NCBI RefSeq assembly: GCF_900103125.1 | Contig: NZ_FNJV01000008.1 | Coordinates: 248,001 to 312,000, forward strand | Reading direction: 5' to 3' | From: Mucilaginibacter sp. OK268 | GTDB taxonomy: Bacteria; Bacteroidota; Bacteroidia; Sphingobacteriales; Sphingobacteriaceae | Length of the DNA stretch: 64,000 nucleotides | Shown here: one piece after another, positions 1 through 7,551 of the stretch | Layout of the letters: each line of letters opens with the position of its first letter | Position numbering within the stretch: position 1 is the first letter of the stretch | Program-made: the position numbers and the translations under genes | Notes under the pieces: generated by a model | What the model was told of the DNA's origin: nothing | The model's input: the letters and a program-made list of their open reading frames with translations, nothing else | Database searches by the model: none

Positions 1-1454
1 AGATCGATCTCCTCATTACTTTGATCATGTATCTCGCTTAACCGCTCCAAACTTATTTTAGCATCCTGAACACTTCGCACAAAACCAATGATCTGGTTCA
101 AGGGGTTATTCATTTGCCCTACTACATAAGATATACTGAGCATCACCCCAAGTGAAATGCTGTTATTGATAACCAAAAAGGCAGCGGTAGATGATATCAG
201 GATATTTTTAAGCTGAGTAACAAATGACGAGCCTATCTCCTGGTATTGCTCCAAAGCCAAACTCTGGATATTTACTTTAAATAACCTGGCCTGTATGCGT
301 TCCCATTCCCATCTTCTGGTTCTTTCGCAATTGTTCAGCTTAATCTCCTGCATACTGGTAACCAACTCATATATGGTATTCTGATTCTCGCGCATCCGCT
401 GGAAACGTACATAGTCAAGGTCTTTACGCTTTTTCAGAAAGAGGAGTACCCAGGCAATAGAAATAGCGCTACCAATACCAAAAATAGCCAGGATCTTGAC
501 GTTGTACGAACCTAGTACGATCGAAAATATCAATATGTTGATGATAGAAAAGAGCGTACTTAAGGTTGATCCTGTTAAAAAGGTTTCGATGCGGTGGTGG
601 TCATTGATCCTTTGCGTAATGTCCCCAACATTTTTCGACTCAAAATAACTGATAGGCAGTTTCATAAGCTTAACCAGAAAATTGGAAATAATGGTTACGC
701 TTACCCGGGTATTAATATGAAGCAACATCCAGTTTCTGATCATATCAACCGTCATCCCGCCTACAAACAGGAAGAGCTGGGAGAAAAGAACCAGGTAAAT
801 GAAATCTATATTATGTCGTTGTATCCCAAAGTCGACCATACTTTGCGTCAGGAACGGGAAGATGAGGGCGATAAGACTGCTCAACAGCATCCCGATGATA
901 ACCTGAACAACATACTTTTTATATGGTGCTATATATTTAAACAGGAATTTAAAGCCGCTTGATTTTGTTGTCTGATTTTCTTCCTGATTATAAAATTCAA
1001 TGGTTGGTTCCAGGATCAACGCTACCCCTTTTTTGTCGCCGGTGTTTAACCAGAATTTTGAAAAGGTGGCCTGGTCAATAGATATCAAATTATGTCCCGG
1101 ATCAGCAATCAAAAACTTCAATTTGCTTTTTTTGGACAATAAGCCTCCTTTAACCAGTTGAATATCATACAAAACAACAAAGTGTTCCTGATTCCAGTGC
1201 AGGATAGAAGGTAGCGGTACATCCTCAACCAGTTGGTTAAGCGTAACCTTAACACCCAATGTTTTTATACCGATTTTTTCAGCAGCTTCGCTCAAACCAA
1301 GCAAATTCACCCCCTGGCGGGTGATAAATGAGTTGGCCCTTAAAAAGTCTAATGAATAATCTTTCCCATAATATGATGCGATCATCTTTAAACAAGTGGG
1401 GCCGCAATCCATGTGGTCTAACTGCTTGTGAAATTTAAATTTCTTTTTCATCAT
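1..1454 (-). CDS. Peptidase-containing ABC exporter (C39 PCAT), 3' part outside window
   Basis: Reading the minus strand from ATG 1454 (or the adjacent ATG 1451) gives an open frame to the window edge, about 484 residues without a stop. The N-terminus is a C39 peptidase: DCGPTC with catalytic Cys near residue 16, His near 90 (EHFVVLY) and Asp near 117 (ADPG). Transmembrane segments of the ABC exporter follow; the ATPase domain lies outside the window. The family removes leaders after a double glycine and exports the core peptide across the inner membrane. It starts 6 nt after the stop of the radical SAM gene, so the two are probably translationally coupled. No other exporter is seen in the locus, so it may also serve the six plus-strand precursors, all of which have GG sites; that is inference. 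Confidence 0.93.
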   Translation of the reverse strand, partial: MMKKKFKFHKQLDHMDCGPTCLKMIASYYGKDYSLDFLRANSFITRQGVNLLGLSEAAEKIGIKTLGVKVTLNQLVEDVPLPSILHWNQEHFVVLYDIQLVKGGLLSKKSKLKFLIADPGHNLISIDQATFSKFWLNTGDKKGVALILEPTIEFYNQEENQTTKSSGFKFLFKYIAPYKKYVVQVIIGMLLSSLIALIFPFLTQSMVDFGIQRHNIDFIYLVLFSQLFLFVGGMTVDMIRNWMLLHINTRVSVTIISNFLVKLMKLPISYFESKNVGDITQRINDHHRIETFLTGSTLSTLFSIINILIFSIVLGSYNVKILAIFGIGSAISIAWVLLFLKKRKDLDYVRFQRMRENQNTIYELVTSMQEIKLNNCERTRRWEWERIQARLFKVNIQSLALEQYQEIGSSFVTQLKNILISSTAAFLVINNSISLGVMLSISYVVGQMNNPLNQIIGFVRSVQDAKISLERLSEIHDQSNEEID

Positions 1455-1460
1455 TATTAT

Positions 1461-2654
1461 TTAATAGCTTATCATTGAATGTATCTCGTTAAAAACATGA
1501 TCATAGGAAAGCAGGTTCTTTTTTGCTTTACTTAAAACCTTTTGCGGCAAACTGTCCATTAGTGTATTATGTATATGGCATATTAATTTGAGCGAATCAT
1601 GGCAGTAAACCGACCTATTGTTAAACCCGTTTACCGCGCTATACCGGTTTGGTAAAAAACCGCCTCCGCAAATACTAACAACCCTACAGTTACTACACGG
1701 AAAGGGCAATTCCTGGTGACTGTTGTAATGCAAATTCAGTTGGTTATTCTGTAACGCGTTATCCAGGTCCATTTCCAAAATATTCATATCTTCTTTGGTC
1801 ATGCCATGTCCGCATACTTTTAACGCGCCCGAAACCTCAATACTCCCATCAGTTTCAATGATCAAAAAGTCGAGCTTTTCACCTCCAAAGTATTGCGAGC
1901 TTTGCTTTAAACCTATACACAAACCCAGTATTTGCTCAAATATTGGGATTGAAGGTTTGGGCTTATCATCAAAATACCAGCGGTCAAAAATCCTGATCAG
2001 CCAGTCGGCATATACGGTTTTACTTTTAACCCAACCCGGCGGCGGAACATCCCAGGAAGCATAAGGTAAAAGCAAATTAAAGCTCCTGATATTTAGCCCT
2101 TTTATTTGCTGATATAGCTTATCCGGATCTGCCAGGGTATTAATAACTGTCAGTATTCCCAGGTTTAGCCTTCCCTGGTAACTATTAACCAGGTTAATGG
2201 CCTCAATAACTTTTTGATATGATCCCTTGCCCGCATGATCAACACGCTTGCTGTCATGAATTTCCTCGTAACCATCTAAACTGATGCCTATGGTTATGGC
2301 TTCTTTCAAGAAAAATTCGCACCACTCTTTGGTCAAAAGCACCCCATTGGTTTGAACAGCAAAATGGAGATGTGTTTGAGGCTTAATGATCTCCCTGGCT
2401 TTGTTAATAAAGCCCGAGAAAAACTCCATGCTTTGCAGCAGGGGCTCACCACCATGAAAAACAAAATGAAAGCCCCTGATATTATGTTTTTCGCAGTGGC
2501 CGGATACCTTTTGCAAAATAGCGTTAACCACCTTTGCCGACATGTATTTTGGCTGATCCTGATAAGTTAAATCGCCCAGGTTATAAACGTAGCAATAGGT
2601 GCAATTCAGATTACATCTGCTTGCTACTTTTAAAACGAGCGTATTCAAATTCAT
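1461..2654 (-). CDS. FxsB/GrrM-like radical SAM/SPASM peptide maturase
   Basis: 397 aa. The radical SAM motif CNLNCTYC (CxxxCxxC) begins near residue 14 and is followed by YVYNLGD, the pattern of cyclophane-forming maturases (FxsB, GrrM, XyeB groups). GGEPLL and SLDG motifs follow. The C-terminus has a SPASM-type cysteine set: CGHG, CSNCRVVSICGGG, then PNRYSAVNGF and VYC. These enzymes bind auxiliary FeS clusters and make carbon-carbon or similar crosslinks on aromatic residues of a precursor. It lies 49 nt downstream of the 59-aa precursor and directly upstream of the C39 exporter, so the likely substrates are the two minus-strand peptides. Two paralogues lie at 8309 and 9609. The exact bond formed is not deducible. 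Confidence 0.93.
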   Translation of the reverse strand: MNLNTLVLKVASRCNLNCTYCYVYNLGDLTYQDQPKYMSAKVVNAILQKVSGHCEKHNIRGFHFVFHGGEPLLQSMEFFSGFINKAREIIKPQTHLHFAVQTNGVLLTKEWCEFFLKEAITIGISLDGYEEIHDSKRVDHAGKGSYQKVIEAINLVNSYQGRLNLGILTVINTLADPDKLYQQIKGLNIRSFNLLLPYASWDVPPPGWVKSKTVYADWLIRIFDRWYFDDKPKPSIPIFEQILGLCIGLKQSSQYFGGEKLDFLIIETDGSIEVSGALKVCGHGMTKEDMNILEMDLDNALQNNQLNLHYNSHQELPFPCSNCRVVSICGGGFLPNRYSAVNGFNNRSVYCHDSLKLICHIHNTLMDSLPQKVLSKAKKNLLSYDHVFNEIHSMISY

Positions 2655-2703
2655 TAGCTTAGGGATCAGTAACCATGTTCAAGTTTAATTTTAAACCATC
2701 GGC

Positions 2704-2883
2704 CTATTTGTCTATATGTACCTCAATAAAGCCCGGAAGACCGCCTGTATCCATTGTTTCAATAAATCCGCCGGAAATGGTATCACCACCTTCCAGCTCA
2801 ATTCCTTTGAGTTTTAGCTGCTCAATTGCCGATGACTTTAGGTCTTTCTCAGCATCAGCTGATTTTTTGTCTTTCTTTTTCAT
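2704..2883 (-). CDS. Small RiPP precursor, 59 aa
   Basis: Starts MKKKDKKSADAEKDLKSSAI and ends GFIEVHIDK. Its ATG overlaps the TGA of the 65-aa precursor by four bases (ATGA), which supports real translation. The Lys/Glu-rich leader carries GG at residues 32-33 and a later ISGG motif that recalls the ESISGG processing site of the plus-strand precursor family. The short putative core is Gly/Ile/Phe-rich with no Cys and no F-S-R. It sits in one operon with a radical SAM maturase and a C39 exporter, which is the basis for calling it a precursor. It could instead be an accessory peptide; I do not recognise a named family. Confidence 0.7.
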   Translation of the reverse strand: MKKKDKKSADAEKDLKSSAIEQLKLKGIELEGGDTISGGFIETMDTGGLPGFIEVHIDK

Positions 2884-3077
2884 TTTGAATAATAGTTATT
2901 GTCCTGATCAAAAATTACCGAACTCTTAGTCCATATGTTTTTTTTCTCCGGATCATGATAAAGCGGTTTATACTCTTTATCGCCCCCGTTTATAGTGGTT
3001 AAAGCCTCATTATCCAAAATAAATTGATCATCCTGGGCAGCCAGCGTTTGTTTAAAATGATTTAAGTCCTTTTTCAT
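2880..3077 (-). CDS. Double-glycine RiPP precursor, 65 aa
   Basis: The leader ends ILDNEALTTINGG, with Leu at -12, Leu at -7, Ile at -4 and GG at -2/-1: the classical C39-processed pattern. The 33-residue core begins DKEY and is rich in aromatic residues, with YHD, WTK, FDQ and YSK triplets. Such aromatic-X-polar triplets are what three-residue cyclophane (triceptide) maturases crosslink; WTK resembles the WSK of darobactin. The core has no Cys, so a lanthionine ring is excluded. It is first in a four-gene operon: this precursor, the 59-aa precursor, radical SAM enzyme, exporter. A LytTR-type tandem box lies about 105 bp upstream. Confidence 0.82.
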   Translation of the reverse strand: MKKDLNHFKQTLAAQDDQFILDNEALTTINGGDKEYKPLYHDPEKKNIWTKSSVIFDQDNNYYSK

Positions 3078-3142
3078 AGCGTCCTTAATTTTTTAACCAA
3101 TCTTTTTATGTTTAACTGTAATTAATTACTGTATTGTTTATG

Positions 3143-3210
3143 TAATTATAGCGAAGAATGTAATTAAGACCTTCATTTTTTCGACCAACTGATGGCTTTG
3201 GATGACTAAT
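3143..3210 (-). promoter_or_regulatory. LytTR-type tandem box and promoter of the minus-strand operon
   Basis: Read on the minus strand, ATTAGTC (3210-3204) and GTTGGTC (3189-3183) are direct repeats with a 21-bp period, followed by GAAAAA. A TATAATTA sequence begins 39 bp after the start of the second box, where the plus-strand cassettes have TAGYTTTA. The match to the plus-strand operators suggests one regulator controls both directions. Confidence 0.7.
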
Positions 3211-3347
3211 TGACATAATCCTTCCGCTTATGAAAATGAGCAGGTTACCTGGTTTTCATTACCAAAGGAACTATGGATAAAAGCCTATAAATATGGAGGC
3301 GTTATATAACGGTATGGCCAAGTGTTAAGGCCGGCGCAGAGCAGTAC

Positions 3348-3470
3348 CAGGGAAAACTTTTTAAAGCTTTATTTTTAACACTTTTCAGCCTAAAAAACGA
3401 GTAAAACAGGTCAAAAACTGCTTAAAATTCATTCAAAACCAACGATTTTAACACTTTTTAACAAATTTTA
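3348..3470 (-). repeat. Dispersed ~120-bp AT-rich repeat, copy 1
   Basis: The reverse complement aligns by eye at roughly 80% identity with 36533-36654, sharing GTTAAAAAGTGTTAAAATCG and a distal AAAGTGTTAAAA...TTTAAAAAGTTTTC block. No ORF fits it. It occupies the gap between the two divergent RiPP transcription units. Function unknown. Confidence 0.75.
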
Positions 3471-3731
3471 ACATAGTTTTCGAAGGCTTAAAAAGCATTA
3501 AATTATTGACTATCAATATACTACATACCCAACAGCCTGTCTTGGGGCTATTTACCCCTTTAACCAAACAGCCCGGACCTCTTATGAAAAAGCCCGGGCT
3601 ATACATTTATATGAATATACAAAAAATCGGACATAAATTAAAATTTAAATCCCAAAGAGTATTAACCGCGCTCCACAAAAGTCAACATCCTCTCTCCGGT
3701 TCCAAAACCATCAAATCCACGATAATTGATC

Positions 3732-3798
3732 ATTAGTCCAAAGGATGGCGCATTTAGTCGAAAAAGCTTTGCTTTGGCTGCTAGCCCGATTAGTTTTA
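3732..3798 (+). promoter_or_regulatory. LytTR-type tandem box and promoter, cassette 1
   Basis: ATTAGTC (3732) and TTTAGTC (3753) repeat with a 21-bp period. GAAAAAG follows the second box, then a -33-like GCTTTG region and a -7 box TAGTTTTA (3791), 38 bp after the second box start. Matches the Bacteroidota TAnnTTTG-type -7 element. Confidence 0.78.
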
Positions 3799-3821
3799 TC
3801 ATAAACAAAAAAATTATAGCC

Positions 3822-4010
3822 ATGTCAAAAAAAAAAGGATCGTACAGCTTCAGGCTGAATCTTGACGAATTAACTCCGGAAGAGTTATTTGAAAAAATGA
3901 AAAAACTACAGAATGAGGCGCTTAAAGAAGCCGGAGAATCTATTTCGGGCGGAGCAGGCGCTTCAGTAAGCGTTATTCCAGGGAACCTCTTTAGCAGATC
4001 GGTTAATTAG
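3822..4010 (+). CDS. RiPP precursor family, member 1 (62 aa)
   Basis: Start chosen at ATG 3822, because the MS[K/E]xK start and the upstream spacing are shared by all paralogues; an in-frame extension to 3726 would run through the promoter. The leader contains FRLNLDELTPEEL, with LNLD resembling the FNLD box bound by LanB enzymes, then an amphipathic helix and the ESISGG processing site. The core is AGASVSVIPGNLFSRSVN: three Ser before the FSR motif, a single Arg and no Cys. It differs from its paralogues in having VIPGN where they have V[I/V]HGS. Probably modified by the LanB, radical SAM and arginase-like enzymes downstream. Confidence 0.88.
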   Translation: MSKKKGSYSFRLNLDELTPEELFEKMKKLQNEALKEAGESISGGAGASVSVIPGNLFSRSVN

Positions 4011-4027
4011 TGCCTTCTTTGCTAAAA

Positions 4028-4068
4028 AAAATGGCGCGTTCTGCACATAATAGACCGGGCCATTTTCC
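4028..4068 (+). terminator. Terminator-like hairpin after cassette 1
   Basis: AAAATGGC (4028) pairs with GCCATTTT (4059) across a 23-nt loop. Weaker than the hairpins after the other cassettes. Confidence 0.45.
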
Positions 4069-4109
4069 GGCAGCTATTAATTTAGGAATACACATAGGCA
4101 TAAAACACT

Positions 4110-4176
4110 ATTAGTCATCAGGTTACTTTGATTGGTCGAAAAAATTTCGCTTTAAAACACCACCCGGCTAGCTTTA
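4110..4176 (+). promoter_or_regulatory. LytTR-type tandem box and promoter, cassette 2
   Basis: ATTAGTC (4110) and ATTGGTC (4131) are 21 bp apart. The -33-like TTTCGC and the -7 box TAGCTTTA (4169) follow, the latter 38 bp after the second box start. Confidence 0.8.
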
Positions 4177-4202
4177 TCATAAACAAACTAAATTTTAAAG
4201 CC

Positions 4203-4409
4203 ATGTCAGAAAAAAAAGGATCTTACAGCTTTAGGCTGAATCTTGACGAATTAACTCCGGAGCAGTTATTCGACAAACTGAAAAAATTACAAAATGACGC
4301 GCTGATAGATGCCGGTGAATCTATTGCCGGTGGTGCCGACAAACAAAGTTCAGTAAGCGTAGTTCATGGTTCTGTAAGCGGTACTTTCAGCAGGGCTGCC
4401 AATCAATAA
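4203..4409 (+). CDS. RiPP precursor family, member 2 (68 aa)
   Basis: Begins MSEKKGSYSFRLNLDEL at ATG 4203; the in-frame extension to 4128 would overlap the operator. The leader has the LNLD box and ends ESIAGG. The core ADKQSSVSVVHGSVSGTFSR then AANQ has several Ser, the shared HGS element and FSR near the end, and no Cys. Without Cys a thioether ring is impossible, so dehydrated Ser, if formed by LanB, would stay as dehydroalanine or be reduced. It has its own promoter and terminator. Confidence 0.9.
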   Translation: MSEKKGSYSFRLNLDELTPEQLFDKLKKLQNDALIDAGESIAGGADKQSSVSVVHGSVSGTFSRAANQ

Positions 4410-4424
4410 CATCCTGCTGTCAGA

Positions 4425-4461
4425 AAAAAGACCGGTCTGTTATGAACAGACCGGTCTTTTT
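4425..4461 (+). terminator. Strong intrinsic terminator, cassette 2
   Basis: A perfect 16-bp stem (AAAAAGACCGGTCTGT with its complement) encloses a 5-nt loop and ends in TTTTT. Confidence 0.9.
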
Positions 4462-4510
4462 CATGAAGCATACCTGCGTTGATCAGGAATAAATACAGTT
4501 ATAAAGCATT

Positions 4511-4577
4511 ATTGGTCTCTAGGTCGCTTTGATTGGTCGAAAAAGTTTCGCTTCCAATCGTAACCCGGTTAGTTTTA
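4511..4577 (+). promoter_or_regulatory. LytTR-type tandem box and promoter, cassette 3
   Basis: ATTGGTC (4511) and an identical ATTGGTC (4532) are 21 bp apart; then GAAAAAGTTTCGC and the -7 box TAGTTTTA (4570), 38 bp after the second box start. Confidence 0.82.
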
Positions 4578-4602
4578 TTATAAACAAAAAAAAATTAAAG
4601 CC

Positions 4603-4806
4603 ATGTCAGAAAACAAAGATCCTAACAACTTCCGCTTAAACCTGGACAAGTTACCTCCAGAAGAACTATTCGCTAAGCTAAAAAAATTACAAAATGACGC
4701 ACTTAAAGAAGCGGGGGAATCCATTGTTGGTGGTATCTCATCCGACTTATCAAGCGTTATTCACGGTTCGGGAGCCTGTTCTTTTACCAGAGCACTAGGT
4801 TTATAA
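4603..4806 (+). CDS. RiPP precursor family, member 3 (67 aa)
   Basis: The leader begins MSENKDPNNFRLNLDKLPPE and ends ESIVGG. The core begins ISSDLSSVIHGSG and ends ACSFTRALGL. It is the most divergent core among the HGS-containing members: Thr replaces Ser in the F-[S/T]-R motif, and a Cys stands directly before it. Four Ser precede that Cys, so a lanthionine is chemically possible, but no LanC cyclase is seen in the window. It has its own promoter and terminator. Confidence 0.88.
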   Translation: MSENKDPNNFRLNLDKLPPEELFAKLKKLQNDALKEAGESIVGGISSDLSSVIHGSGACSFTRALGL

Positions 4807-4819
4807 CATCCTGATACCT

Positions 4820-4859
4820 AAAAACGGTCGACTTATTCATAACAGGTCGGCCGTTTTTT
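4820..4859 (+). terminator. Intrinsic terminator, cassette 3
   Basis: AAAACGG-CGAC pairs with GTCG-CCGTTTT across a loop and ends in a T run. Confidence 0.8.
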
Positions 4860-4908
4860 GTAGGAGCCCCCTGGTGTTAATTATGAATATGTACTGATAT
4901 AAAATGTT

Positions 4909-4975
4909 ATTGGTCTTTAGGTCGCTTTAATTGGTCGAAAAAATTCGCCTTCAAATTATATGGATTTTAGCTTTA
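4909..4975 (+). promoter_or_regulatory. LytTR-type tandem box and promoter, cassette 4
   Basis: ATTGGTC (4909) and ATTGGTC (4930) are 21 bp apart; the -7 box TAGCTTTA (4968) is 38 bp after the second box start. Confidence 0.82.
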
Positions 4976-4998
4976 CTATAAATTAAAACTTTAAAGCC

Positions 4999-5211
4999 AT
5001 GTCAGAAAACAAAGAAACCAAAGGAACTTACAGCTACAGGCTGAACCTTGATGAGTTAACTCCGGAAGAGTTATTCAACAAACTAAAAAAATTGCAGAAC
5101 GACGCATTACTGGAAGCCGGCGAATCAATTTCTGGTGGTGCTGCCACTGATGCCAGAGCCAGTGTTATTCACGGCTCTGTAGGCGGTACTTTCAGCAGGG
5201 CTGCTGCATAG
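4999..5211 (+). CDS. RiPP precursor family, member 4 (70 aa)
   Basis: The leader carries YRLNLDELTPEEL and ends ESISGG. The core begins AATDARASVIHGSVGG and ends TFSRAAA. It is the only member with a second core Arg (DARAS); the FSR Arg is common to all. No Cys. The start MSENKETKGTYSYR aligns with members 5 and 6. It is the last cassette before the AraC/cupin pair that splits the array. Confidence 0.9.
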   Translation: MSENKETKGTYSYRLNLDELTPEELFNKLKKLQNDALLEAGESISGGAATDARASVIHGSVGGTFSRAAA

Positions 5212-5234
5212 TAATTGTAGTTTTTTTACCAGAG

Positions 5235-5274
5235 CAAAACCCCACAGGCAATTGTCTGTGGGGTTTTGTTTTTT
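5235..5274 (+). terminator. Strong intrinsic terminator, cassette 4
   Basis: CAAAACCCCACAG pairs with CTGTGGGGTTTTG around an 8-nt loop, followed by TTTTTT. Confidence 0.9.
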
Positions 5275-5377
5275 GCAGTCCCTGATTCCTATAGCCTGCC
5301 GACCAGAACCAGGAATAAAGAAAACTGCAGTACCGGCTGAGCCAGTTTCAGTTCTTATGCCGGATAAATTAAAAAAA

Positions 5378-6217
5378 CTAATAAGTTTCTCTCATACCAA
5401 AAGCAACCTCAGGTCCTTTTGCAGATGCATTATAAAAAGCTGTTGGTGTAATACTGGTAAATTCAATAAAGTCTTTTACCATATGTTGATAGTCGTAATA
5501 TCCAAAATCATAAGCAATATTGGGCCAGCCTTTTGACGGATTAAGATTTTTCACTTTCATTACGTTTTCAAAACGTGCAATCCGGGCGTACAGTTTGGGG
5601 CTTATTCCTTCTCTTTCAATAAATTGACGATAAAACTGTCGCTGGCTTAAACAGGCCTGGTTAGCAAGCCAGTCCATTGAAGCACTATTTGGATTTGCTT
5701 GCAAAAACCGACTTATTTTGTCAATTGGCAATGCTTGTTTTTTTGATTTAATGACCATTGAAAGTAAGAAGCTTTCAATAATATCAATCATTTCCGTATA
5801 GTATTTTGTGTAGCTAAGACGCTCATTAACTAATTTGATTTCTGTTGAAAAAATCGCTTCAGCATCTGCAAAAGAATTGGTTAATTCATGTAACGGGATC
5901 CCGGTGAGCCGAAATAAGCCTCCTGGTTGAAACACCACATTAAAGACCATAAAATCCCGGCCAACATGTATATTCCTGGAAATAGAATACTGCCCCTGTA
6001 CTCTTGAGCGTGTACTTTCAATTAACTTTCCATCAAAGCTATTTTCAATTTTTTCAGGGTCCCGTGGTAAAAATGTAAGGCAGTTTTCAGCGCGCGGCCA
6101 ATAAGCTTTCACCGGTAATTCAACTATCGAAACCGGAAATTCACAGCCTAAAATCTGATATCGCTTTACATATTCACGCAAAGCCGGGCTGGGGGTCCGA
6201 TAATCATAGATTGGCAT
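5378..6217 (-). CDS. AraC-family transcriptional regulator
   Basis: 279 aa. The N-terminal part (MPIYDYRTPSPALREYVKRY, then a RAENCLTFLP region) is the sensing domain common in Bacteroidota AraC proteins. The C-terminal 100 residues are the double helix-turn-helix: CLSQRQFYRQFIEREGISPK, then NIAYDFGYYDYQHMVKDF, with the FGYYDYxH recognition segment. It ends 17 nt before the cupin gene at 6235 begins in transcription order downstream; in fact the cupin is transcribed first and this gene follows. Likely local control of that pair. It is transcribed against the precursor array and is probably unrelated to peptide maturation. Confidence 0.9.
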   Translation of the reverse strand: MPIYDYRTPSPALREYVKRYQILGCEFPVSIVELPVKAYWPRAENCLTFLPRDPEKIENSFDGKLIESTRSRVQGQYSISRNIHVGRDFMVFNVVFQPGGLFRLTGIPLHELTNSFADAEAIFSTEIKLVNERLSYTKYYTEMIDIIESFLLSMVIKSKKQALPIDKISRFLQANPNSASMDWLANQACLSQRQFYRQFIEREGISPKLYARIARFENVMKVKNLNPSKGWPNIAYDFGYYDYQHMVKDFIEFTSITPTAFYNASAKGPEVAFGMRETY

Positions 6218-6234
6218 TTTGCAGCTTTTATTTA

Positions 6235-6783
6235 TTAAAAGGATAATGGCGGACCCACAATTTTCATATCATGAGCTTCAAAAATTGTTTTTGCGTCTTC
6301 TGATGAAACAGGACGCTTTAATTCCCCTAAAGTTCTGAAAAAATCTTCCATTTTCCCTGATGGGGTGAAAAAGAAAAGATATTTACCCTTATCGCTTAGT
6401 TGGGCAGGTGCATGGGGTACGTTGCGCGGAATAAAAATGCTATCGCCAGCAGTTAAATGATATTGTTTATCACCTAATTGAAAAAGATGCTCTCCCTCCA
6501 AAATGTAAAATATTTCGTCCTGATAAAGATGTATATGAAGGGGCGGCCCTCCTTTAGCAAACCCTGTGTATTCAGAGATACTTAATGTGCCATCAGTGTC
6601 TTTAGTTGATACTTTGAGATCAACGGGGCTATTATTTATCAGCATGGTTTTTTCATCAAAGCGATTTTTACCTTTTTTTATTACAAACCCTTTTTTATCG
6701 GGCAATTTTCTGGTAAAGTTTTTAGCAGAAGTAACTAAAGCAGTGGCTACCAGGGCGGTTGTTAAAAAATTTCGACGTTGCAT
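6235..6783 (-). CDS. Exported cupin-domain protein
   Basis: 182 aa. The N-terminus MQRRNFLTTALVATALVTSA has a twin-arginine-like signal (RRNF plus a hydrophobic stretch). A single cupin follows: HIHLYQDEIFYILEGE gives HxH and Glu metal ligands in motif 1, and PRNVPHAP gives the His of motif 2. Such small cupins include quercetinase-like dioxygenases and metal-binding proteins of unknown substrate. It is upstream of the AraC regulator gene with a 17-nt gap, so probably one operon. Its substrate cannot be told from sequence. Confidence 0.88.
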   Translation of the reverse strand: MQRRNFLTTALVATALVTSAKNFTRKLPDKKGFVIKKGKNRFDEKTMLINNSPVDLKVSTKDTDGTLSISEYTGFAKGGPPLHIHLYQDEIFYILEGEHLFQLGDKQYHLTAGDSIFIPRNVPHAPAQLSDKGKYLFFFTPSGKMEDFFRTLGELKRPVSSEDAKTIFEAHDMKIVGPPLSF

Positions 6784-7004
6784 ATTTTTAGTTTTTCAAA
6801 CAGAATTAACTTACAATGCAAAGCTTGTTATTATTAAGATTGGTTTGGTGGTAAGGAATGGACATATTTGAGCAAAAATTGAATTAGCTCCTAAACAGTC
6901 CTGGTATAAAATACAGATCTGATAAGTATATCTTTTTGTTCCATCTGAATTCCCCAATTACTATTTCCCTTGTTAAAAAATCAAATTGTAATGGTTTAAA
7001 CTGA

Positions 7005-7071
7005 ATTGGTCTTTAAGAGATATCCATTAGTCGAAAAAGTTTCACCTCAAGTTATCAGGCACTTAGCTTTA
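7005..7071 (+). promoter_or_regulatory. LytTR-type tandem box and promoter, cassette 5
   Basis: ATTGGTC (7005) and ATTAGTC (7026) are 21 bp apart, followed by GAAAAAGTTTCAC and the -7 box TAGCTTTA (7064), 38 bp after the second box start. The rest of the 6784-7094 gap shows nothing recognisable. Confidence 0.82.
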
Positions 7072-7094
7072 CTAAAAATTAAAACTTTAAAGCC

Positions 7095-7310
7095 ATGTCA
7101 GAAAAAAAAGAAACCAAAGGAACTTACAGCTTCCGCCTGAATCTGGACGAATTAACTCCGGATGAATTGTATGCTAAATTAAAAAAATTAGAAAATGATG
7201 CATTGAAAGAAGCCGGCGAATCGATTTCTGGTGGTACAAGTATTTCATCATCAAGTGTGGTGCATGGCTCAGTAGGCGGAACTTTCAGCAGGGGCGCAGA
7301 TTGCTTGTAG
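7095..7310 (+). CDS. RiPP precursor family, member 5 (71 aa)
   Basis: Leader MSEKKETKGTYSFR with the LNLD box, ending ESISGG. The core begins TSISSSSVVHGSVGG and ends TFSRGADCL. The first eight core residues are five Ser, one Thr and Ile/Val, a dense target for a dehydratase. A penultimate Cys is shared only with member 6. Members 5 and 6 have nearly identical leaders and 5' regions and are the most recent duplication. Own promoter and terminator. Confidence 0.9.
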   Translation: MSEKKETKGTYSFRLNLDELTPDELYAKLKKLENDALKEAGESISGGTSISSSSVVHGSVGGTFSRGADCL

Positions 7311-7327
7311 TTTCTCGCTTTACCAGT

Positions 7328-7373
7328 AAACGGCCGGTGTGGTTTATGATTGATAAACTATGCCGGTCGTTTT
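7328..7373 (+). terminator. Intrinsic terminator, cassette 5
   Basis: A long interrupted stem: AAACGGCCGG...GTTTAT pairs with ATAAAC...CCGGTCGTTT, followed by TGTTTTG. Confidence 0.8.
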
Positions 7374-7482
7374 GTTTTGTAGCTCCCCGATCCATAAGCC
7401 AGCAACGTCCTTTGCTCTCCTAAACATCTGTTATTTCCATTCGTCGCCCATTGACTATGCTTCTTGCATGCAAAAGCACATA

Positions 7483-7528
7483 GTTGGTCGAAAAAGTTTC
7501 AGCCCAAAGTATCAGGCATTTAGCTTTA
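7483..7528 (+). promoter_or_regulatory. Promoter of cassette 6 with a single LytTR-type box
   Basis: GTTGGTC (7483), GAAAAAGTTTCAG and the -7 box TAGCTTTA (7521) keep the 38-bp spacing. The upstream box expected at 7462-7468 reads TCTTGCA and is not recognisable, the only plus-strand cassette where it is lost. Confidence 0.72.
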
Positions 7529-7551
7529 CTCAAAATTAAAACTTTAAAGCT

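Noticed and set aside
3506..3736. A 76-codon open frame on the plus strand before the first precursor cassette
   Set aside because: No start context, no family, runs into the operator of cassette 1 and includes a short AGCCCGG hairpin; probably noncoding.
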